Source: Phytoseiulus persimilis (lineage: Eukaryota > Arthropoda > Arachnida > Mesostigmata > Phytoseiidae). Taken from it: 64,000 nucleotides of DNA. Location: positions 40,916,745 to 40,980,744 of the forward strand of contig CM075102.1 in assembly GCA_037576195.1 (NCBI GenBank), in the 5' to 3' direction. Within the stretch, counting starts at the first letter, position 1; each line of letters opens with the position of its first letter. Of this stretch, positions 60,410-64,000 are shown piece by piece. The position numbers and the translations under genes are program-made. The notes under the pieces were generated by a model that saw nothing but the letters and a program-made list of their open reading frames with translations, searched no databases and was not told the origin of the DNA.

Positions 60410-63400
60410 CGGATTAGAAAGCGACGAAGTGATTCCCAGACGAACTCTTTGTTTTGAATTTGAACTGTACTCTCGACGATATACTCGCTATTCCAATAGG
60501 TCTGCTCCACTCCAGGGAGACCCATTTTGTAAGCTCGCGCCGCTAGCGGCCCGCCGGTAACGGAACGTCGCTCTCTGCGCCGCCGGGTTCTCTCGCCTCG
60601 CTCCGACGCGGTGGCAGCCTAACAGAACACAACCGGACAACTAACTTGTAAACCGCACCGAGAACCACAGGACACCTTGTCACTTTGAGGTCCACAAGAA
60701 TCTCCCCTCCCCTCCTACTGTCTCCCTATAGTTATGGAAGGAAGATGCATTTCTGAGCTGGTGCTCATTCCTCGCGTTTAGTCCCCTTTCGTTGAACTAT
60801 CTCAGTCCTCCGGTTTCAGCTTACTTCCACAAATAGATATTCTGCTGGCCATGAGGGCTCATTTGCGGCCACGCATGGTCATTATTGGACCTATCTTCTC
60901 TTCGAACGTCTGAGGGAAAGATTTCCAGTGATATGAAGACACCTAACGATGGAATCGTCGTGGTAGGAAGTCATTCGTTTCGGTATTTCTATGCGAGGGT
61001 ATTTTTCTTTTGCATCAATCCCAAGCGACTGATCTGATTTTCGGTGGCTCCCCGGAAAATCTCTTCCACCAGAATATGCCGATGAGAGTCGGCGTCCGAC
61101 AGCTTTTCAGTCTTCTGGAATGGCATAGCTTCAACATCGGATAGCGTGCGGAGGTTGCAAATAGTTTAGCTCCTTCTTGACCTCGCGTTCTCCCCCAATG
61201 ATGATTGTGTGCGAAAACTATGCGTCCGATGGCTGCCGGGGTTCCCGACTTCGACAACAATCGACGCCAACGAAAGGGAACTGTCGCGATGAGCAAATAA
61301 TTGTAGAACTTTTCTCGAGACTCAACAGATATTGAGACCTTTCGATTCGTCGCTGAGGATCCGCCAGAACCCCACAAGCCTCCGGAACTCCGTCTCCTAG
61401 TGCCTGGATATGCGACGAGATTGGACAAGAGAATCGTGATGTCGAATTCTTCATCCGACCGTGGGCCCGGCATGCCGTGATTCCCCCTCGCAACATCTTC
61501 GCAGATTTCAAGGTCACCCCATGGGGAGATGAGGGCGTAGTTGCGATTCGCCTGGGTTGACAATCGGCCGGATCTGGGTTCATTGTTATTCCAGCGAGCT
61601 TTCGAATCCTCGTCAGCGTGATAATTTACCATCGAGCAACTCCGGAAGCGACATTGGTGAGTTCCACGCACTCTATCCCGCTTGACCCCTCAACGTTCGC
61701 ATGATAGCCTGCGGGCCCGACCGGCGCCCTCTACTCAGCCCAAACGTACCTCCGTTCGTCGGGAACGGGCGACCTCGTGGGAGGCGGAGAGGGCACCGGG
61801 AATCGCATCATACTCGTTTCGTCACCGGCGGAAACAATGTTGATAAACTCCGGCGTCCACAAGTCTAGCTGGCCATTCGCCTGTCGTCGCAGCGATCGAA
61901 TGCATGCGGTGGCCACGCACGCGAGCGACTCTCTCGTCCACGGCATCCGAGTCGAGAGTACAGCCACCGGATCACTTCCAGCATGAACTTTCGATCTCTC
62001 GTTGGACGGAGTAAAGCGCACCGTGCTTGCCAGCTCGGCGGAGCGAAGATGGACATCAGAAGTATTATGGGCAAAGAATGCGTGACAAGAAGTTGACAAA
62101 TATAACGGATACAACCAAACCCAGAGAGTCCGTCCGACTCACAGCTCTAAGCATAGCAGACGAAGATGTGAGCCTGATTTGGGGAACGGAAGGAGGCAAT
62201 ATACCTTTCGTGATGGGGGTGGGGGAAGCGCCTCGAAGACTGGTCGCCTGGGGCGCCCTTCACCCTAGAGCCGGTCTCGAGTAACGTACTCAGGAAATCA
62301 GTGCTGCGGTTCATGCATTCCAACGTGCGGTATGTCCATTCCGCGTGGACAGACTCCGCAAAGCGCTGTCGGAAGAGCGAGAACTCTGGTGGAGCTCGAC
62401 AAAACAACCGGGCTGGGAGATCCGTTCTGAGTGCTCTCAAACCGGTGGCACATCTCAAACGTTCGGGATTTACTGCAAGCGGAAGGATGGAAGCCCGCCG
62501 CTGTGTTTTGGAAAAAAAAATGGTGAGAATCGAAAGCCTTGAAAGGAGGCGCCTCGTGAGACGTCGCATCGATGAGGTCCCCGGGAGACTTCATCCGGCA
62601 CGTCCCGCCGCCCTGTCTGAGTGCGTGCTAGAAGAACAGGATCGAGGTCTCCCAGACCGAAGCCAAACAAACAGACTGAGGGAGCCGTACGGAGTCGCCG
62701 ATGCCGTTGGTGATTCCGACTGGTGAGCTTCGAGTTCCGGCCTCACGGGGCACAGAGTTTCTCTCACACCCTAAAATGACGTGAACCGAAAAAGCTGAGT
62801 TAGTTTCACCACATCGGTTCTAAACCTGAAGAAAGCGAGACTGGTTCAGAGCTAGAGCCATCTGTGGGAGGTTTGGGAGGCCTTCCTGCTTTTCCCCAGG
62901 TGATAAACTGAGGAGTGGAATCGTCCAGTCCCTAAGGTCCAGCATCAATAATTTCAAACCATCTTTCCAGCGACTGGAGGGTCGAGCTTCAGAACATGAT
63001 GATCGAATCATAATCGGAAGAAGAATCACAGCTCGTTCGGACCTCCCAGGTTCTGATCAAGCTCGGAAAAGTTCGAGAGCTTCGGGCCCTAGCGGAACTA
63101 TTTTGCAAGAGCATCGGTACGGAACATTCCACCGTACAGACACATGATGTGTGGCAGTCTTCAGTGCTAAAGAGCAGGACGCATGCTTGCTTGGGTGGAA
63201 AACTTAGCTCGGATGAGTACCCCCGAGAAACTCCGTGGAATACCAGTGCGGGTCAGCTCGACTGAGGAAGGGATTTCCGGTAGATTTTCCACTTGGGTGA
63301 TTGAAGCTCTAACTGATCAGCGCTCGTGGCAAAAAGCCTAATCAATCGATCCCTGACCCCTCTATCCACAAATTCATGTATGCAGTGGGTGATCAATGAA

Positions 63401-64000
63401 TAATGCGCAGACCTCCGGCCAGCGGTGACATTCCATTTTGGGAATAAGTAGGGTCCCATCCATGCGCTGTGTGTTCTCTTGCGGTGGTGTAGAAACCAGA
63501 GAACTGTCAGACAGAACGGTGGCGGATGGAAGCGCGCGCTCTGTTCGTTGTCAAAGAGTTTCGCTCATCGATAATTCCTTGCTCGAACTGATCGAAAATC
63601 CCGCGAGGTTCCTGCTCGCTGCCTCAATCTCAACTTGAGACAACTGAGACACCTCTGAAGCGAAATTTTTGGTCGATTGCTACAAACTCGTCGAAATCGT
63701 TCTCCGAAGGTGAAACGGGAAACTGTGCTGTAGTTGAGCGGAATACCTTCACGATGGTTTCGGAATGAGCTCTTCCGTGAGGAGACTTCTGGTATAGCGT
63801 CAATCATGCGTCGGGGGAGGTTCCAGCTTCGCCGCTGGACCCGATTCCCCTCTTTCTTCAGCTCGACGCTCGCCGTTCTCTTTGTCAAGCCCGCCCGAAA
63901 AGCCGACGGGATCGCTGTCAGATCGTGTCGAGGGTTCCGCTGGAAATGATTTCCTCTGGTCCGTCAAAGAGAACCCCATTGAGGAATCGTCACGAACGAA
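60410..64000. other. 3' end of window, no firm gene
   Basis: The largest frame is 218 codons on the minus strand (61015-61671). A 127-codon minus frame (61731-62114) and a 140-codon minus frame (62147-62569) lie next to it in other phases. No motif, signal peptide or splice chain ties them together, and plus-strand frames of similar length overlap them. No terminal repeats for the transposase relic were found by eye. Confidence 0.4.

Noticed and set aside
61015-61671. 218-codon minus-strand frame near the window end
   Set aside because: No motif or signal peptide, a 121-codon frame overlaps in another phase on the same strand, and the plus strand is also open around 61.33-61.48 kb.

Overview
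The window is nuclear DNA from an animal, most likely an arthropod. It has spliceosomal GT-AG introns, an extracellular CUB-domain gene split over several exons, a mariner DNA transposon and a relic of a second eukaryotic DNA transposon. There are no bacterial operons, Shine-Dalgarno sites, rRNA, CRISPR array or convincing tRNA. Base composition is near 50% GC with many CpGs. By family recollection only, a chelicerate such as a phytoseiid or other mite would fit; this was not tested.

Layout. About 1-16.7 kb: CpG-rich DNA with no gene I can support, holding a (GA)n microsatellite, poly-C and poly-G tracts and small tandem duplications. 16,693-17,976: a complete mariner element with perfect 31-bp inverted repeats, a TA target duplication and an intact 342-residue D,D34D transposase. 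17,979-21,337: gene-less, with a hairpin and short repeats. 21,338-32,486: four phase-compatible plus-strand exons (190, 194, 176 and 232 nt) encoding two consecutive CUB domains of a suppressor-of-lurcher (SOL-1)-like secreted or membrane-attached protein. The first visible exon enters mid-codon and the last leaves mid-codon, so the gene has more coding exons on both sides that I could not identify with confidence. 32.5-59.6 kb: introns, downstream exons or intergenic DNA with only weak candidates. These are a short C-terminal exon candidate at 34.1 kb, a minus-strand exon candidate at 50.4-50.8 kb, and a possible retrotransposon zinc knuckle at 52.3 kb. 59,645-60,409 (minus): a broken transposase of the IS1595/ISXO2-like (Merlin-related) group, with a recognisable N-terminal zinc ribbon and collinear scraps of the catalytic domain. 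60.4-64 kb: nothing firm.

The CUB gene is the only host gene supported. The two transposons are independent insertions, one apparently intact and one decayed. G/C homopolymer tracts of 10-19 nt recur through the window well beyond chance. Many long overlapping reading frames on both strands are attributable to CpG-rich, stop-poor sequence and were left out.
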